From the NCBI RefSeq assembly GCF_901709675.1, contig NC_051106.1, forward strand, positions 7,266,001-7,330,000: a stretch of 64,000 nucleotides of DNA. Direction: 5' to 3'. The DNA is from Syngnathus acus (Eukaryota; Chordata; Actinopteri; Syngnathiformes; Syngnathidae). The notes under the pieces were generated by a model that saw only the letters and a program-made list of their open reading frames with translations, made no database searches and was not told the origin of the DNA. Position numbers and translations under genes: made by a program. The number at the start of each line of letters is the position of its first letter. The first letter of the stretch is position 1. Positions 62,397 through 64,000 of the stretch are shown here, piece after piece.

Positions 62397-64000
62397 AATG
62401 TGCACATAACAGTAGGAGTATCACACAAACCGTTTCATTCATTTCATCTATGCGTCATAATCATCGTCCTCATCATCCTCATGGCTGATGTCCTCCATCT
62501 TGAAGTGTCTCCAATGATGGAATCATATCTTCTTCTTCTGGGAGCTGGCCCACATCCATCCAGGACAGCTCCACAAAAGCTCCGCAGCTGCCTCACAGCG
62601 CTTAAGTGCAGCATATGCTACCCAAGTGCCATTGTTTCACCCCTAAAACACCCACTTATTTATTTTTTTTAAAACAGAACAAGAAGAAGCTATTTAACAT
62701 CACTTCCGTTTGAGCTGGAAAAGTAGGCTGCGTGAATGAGCGACGACTGTTTTATTTTTTTCTTCTTTTAGCGTTATTTTCTCACTAATTATGGCAGTGA
62801 TGACATTTTGATTCGCAGCCTGCGAGTTTTGCGAAACAACACCATCTGTGTGCTTTCCTCTCATTAGCCTAATAGACGCAAAACACGCTTTGCAACAAGC
62901 TGTTCGCGTCCTATTTTGAGACTTTTCACCCCGACCGAAAGACGCGCATTTGCCTTTTGCATTAATGTAAGTGAGAAATGAAAATGAAGGCAATGAGAGA
63001 GCGGCTGCAATTATTAGACGCTTAACCCGCTCGCGCACCTTGCAGACGATGTCACAGTCATCACAAACATGGCATCGCCCCCCTCCTCCCATCCCCCTGG
63101 CTTCAATCCCTTCCGTCAATCTTTAAAAACAGTGACACCAACAAACCCAAGTTAATTTGCTTCCCTCGGAACGCGTTACAATCAGCGGAAAGGTTAATGT
63201 TTCTGCTAATTTAGAAATGCGGGGATGGCTGTCAGAGGAGGATGAGTAGTGTGTGTGTGTTGGGGGGGGGGTTGCTTTTTGAAAGGCCCTGACACTGTAA
63301 ATTAAGCCTGTCACGTCGTCTCATCGCAGCGCCGGCGGATCAGGAGCCGCTACAGTCGATGATGTCAGACAGGCGGGAGGAAAGGCAAAACAGCCCTGAG
63401 GGACAGACAGACCTCCAACGCCAAAACACAGGGAAAAAAGGTAGCCGGCCACGTTGTTGCTTGACGAGACTTGATCTGATTTAGTGACAGCGGGAGAGGA
63501 CGGCCGTTGTCTTGATGCAATTTCCATTTTGTCTGCGAGCCCCAATGATAGCCTACGTGTTCCTGCAAGCGTACTTTGCGAAAGCCTCATTTGAGTTGGC
63601 ACCAAGACCAAGTAGTTATTTTTTTTTAATCTCCTTCACTTCCTGCTCTCCACCTGTCAACTCGCTCAACTCACCGCATGACTTCACAGCCAGAAACGGA
63701 AAGAAACGCCGGTCGCATGCCAATTTTCTCTTGTTGTGCCATCACTTTTTAATCCGCACCTAGTTTAGATTTAATGACTTCATCTTCCACGACAAAGTGG
63801 AACAAAACGTTCTCGGTGGAGGTAATTGGCATTGTTTGTGTGGTCCGAGGCTTGGATTAGCACGACTTTTCTTGTCTGTTAAGGTAAAAAAAAAATATGT
63901 GAGCGGATGAGTGTGGGCGAGCGTCATTACCTGCAGCCTGTCAGGACCGGGCGTTAATGGCGTCTCACCTGGCAGACCTCGCAGACTCCGCGCCAGACGT

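Larger units (their letters stand above)
54714..64000. other. Intergenic to window end
   Basis: Holds two dispersed repeats, a candidate element at 57470, the second PBX-MEIS decamer and the strong CTCF site. 63330-64000 is GC-richer. No gene recognised. Confidence 0.45.

Noticed and set aside
20070-64000. Exons of meis2 or of other 15q14 neighbours such as dph6
   Set aside because: No homeodomain or diphthamide-synthase-like exon was recognised; in human, MEIS2 lies on the 3' side of CDIN1, which would be below position 1.

Overview
The window looks like nuclear DNA from a ray-finned fish, probably a percomorph. Coding sequence is sparse and split into short spliced exons. Introns and flanks are full of microsatellites, homopolymer runs and degenerate copies of repeats common in teleost genomes. 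No long continuous reading frame carries a recognisable protein, and nothing bacterial, viral or CRISPR-like was seen.

The one gene I can identify is cdin1 (human CDIN1/C15orf41, CDAN1-interacting nuclease 1), on the minus strand from about 19.9 kb down past position 1. I assembled ten coding exons by eye. Their splice sites and codon phases agree throughout, and they encode residues 1-238 and part of 239 of a protein of about 280 residues. The final coding exon lies outside the window, below position 1. The PD-(D/E)XK nuclease motif is intact (T194-P195-D196 and E214-S215-K216). Residue 94, a tyrosine in human that is mutated in congenital dyserythropoietic anaemia type I, is leucine here. 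A compact promoter with two CCAAT boxes and an ETS site lies at about 19.86-20.06 kb, with a short 5' UTR intron.

Layout: 1-1510 is the last intron; 1511-3665 holds five clustered exons; 3666-9617 is a 6-kb intron; 9618-12973 holds four exons; 12974-19528 is a 6.5-kb intron; 19529-19905 holds the start exon and the 5' UTR exon; 20.07-64 kb appears to be intergenic. In human, CDIN1 is the neighbour of MEIS2, and its introns and flanks lie in the conserved-noncoding-element landscape around MEIS2. The introns and the 44-kb flank here fit that picture. They hold exact PBX-MEIS (TGATTGACAG, twice) and MEIS/PKNOX/TGIF palindrome (TGACAGCTGTCA) sites, octamers, a TEAD-like inverted pair, a SOX-like inverted pair and CTCF-like sites. 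Whether these elements are conserved was not tested.

Other structure: a MITE-like element with 35-bp inverted ends in the large intron, three or four tRNA-derived or teleost dispersed repeats, two matching pairs of other dispersed repeats, two diverged tandem duplications, and one unexplained reading frame at 54.4-54.7 kb that would encode a small single-pass membrane protein.
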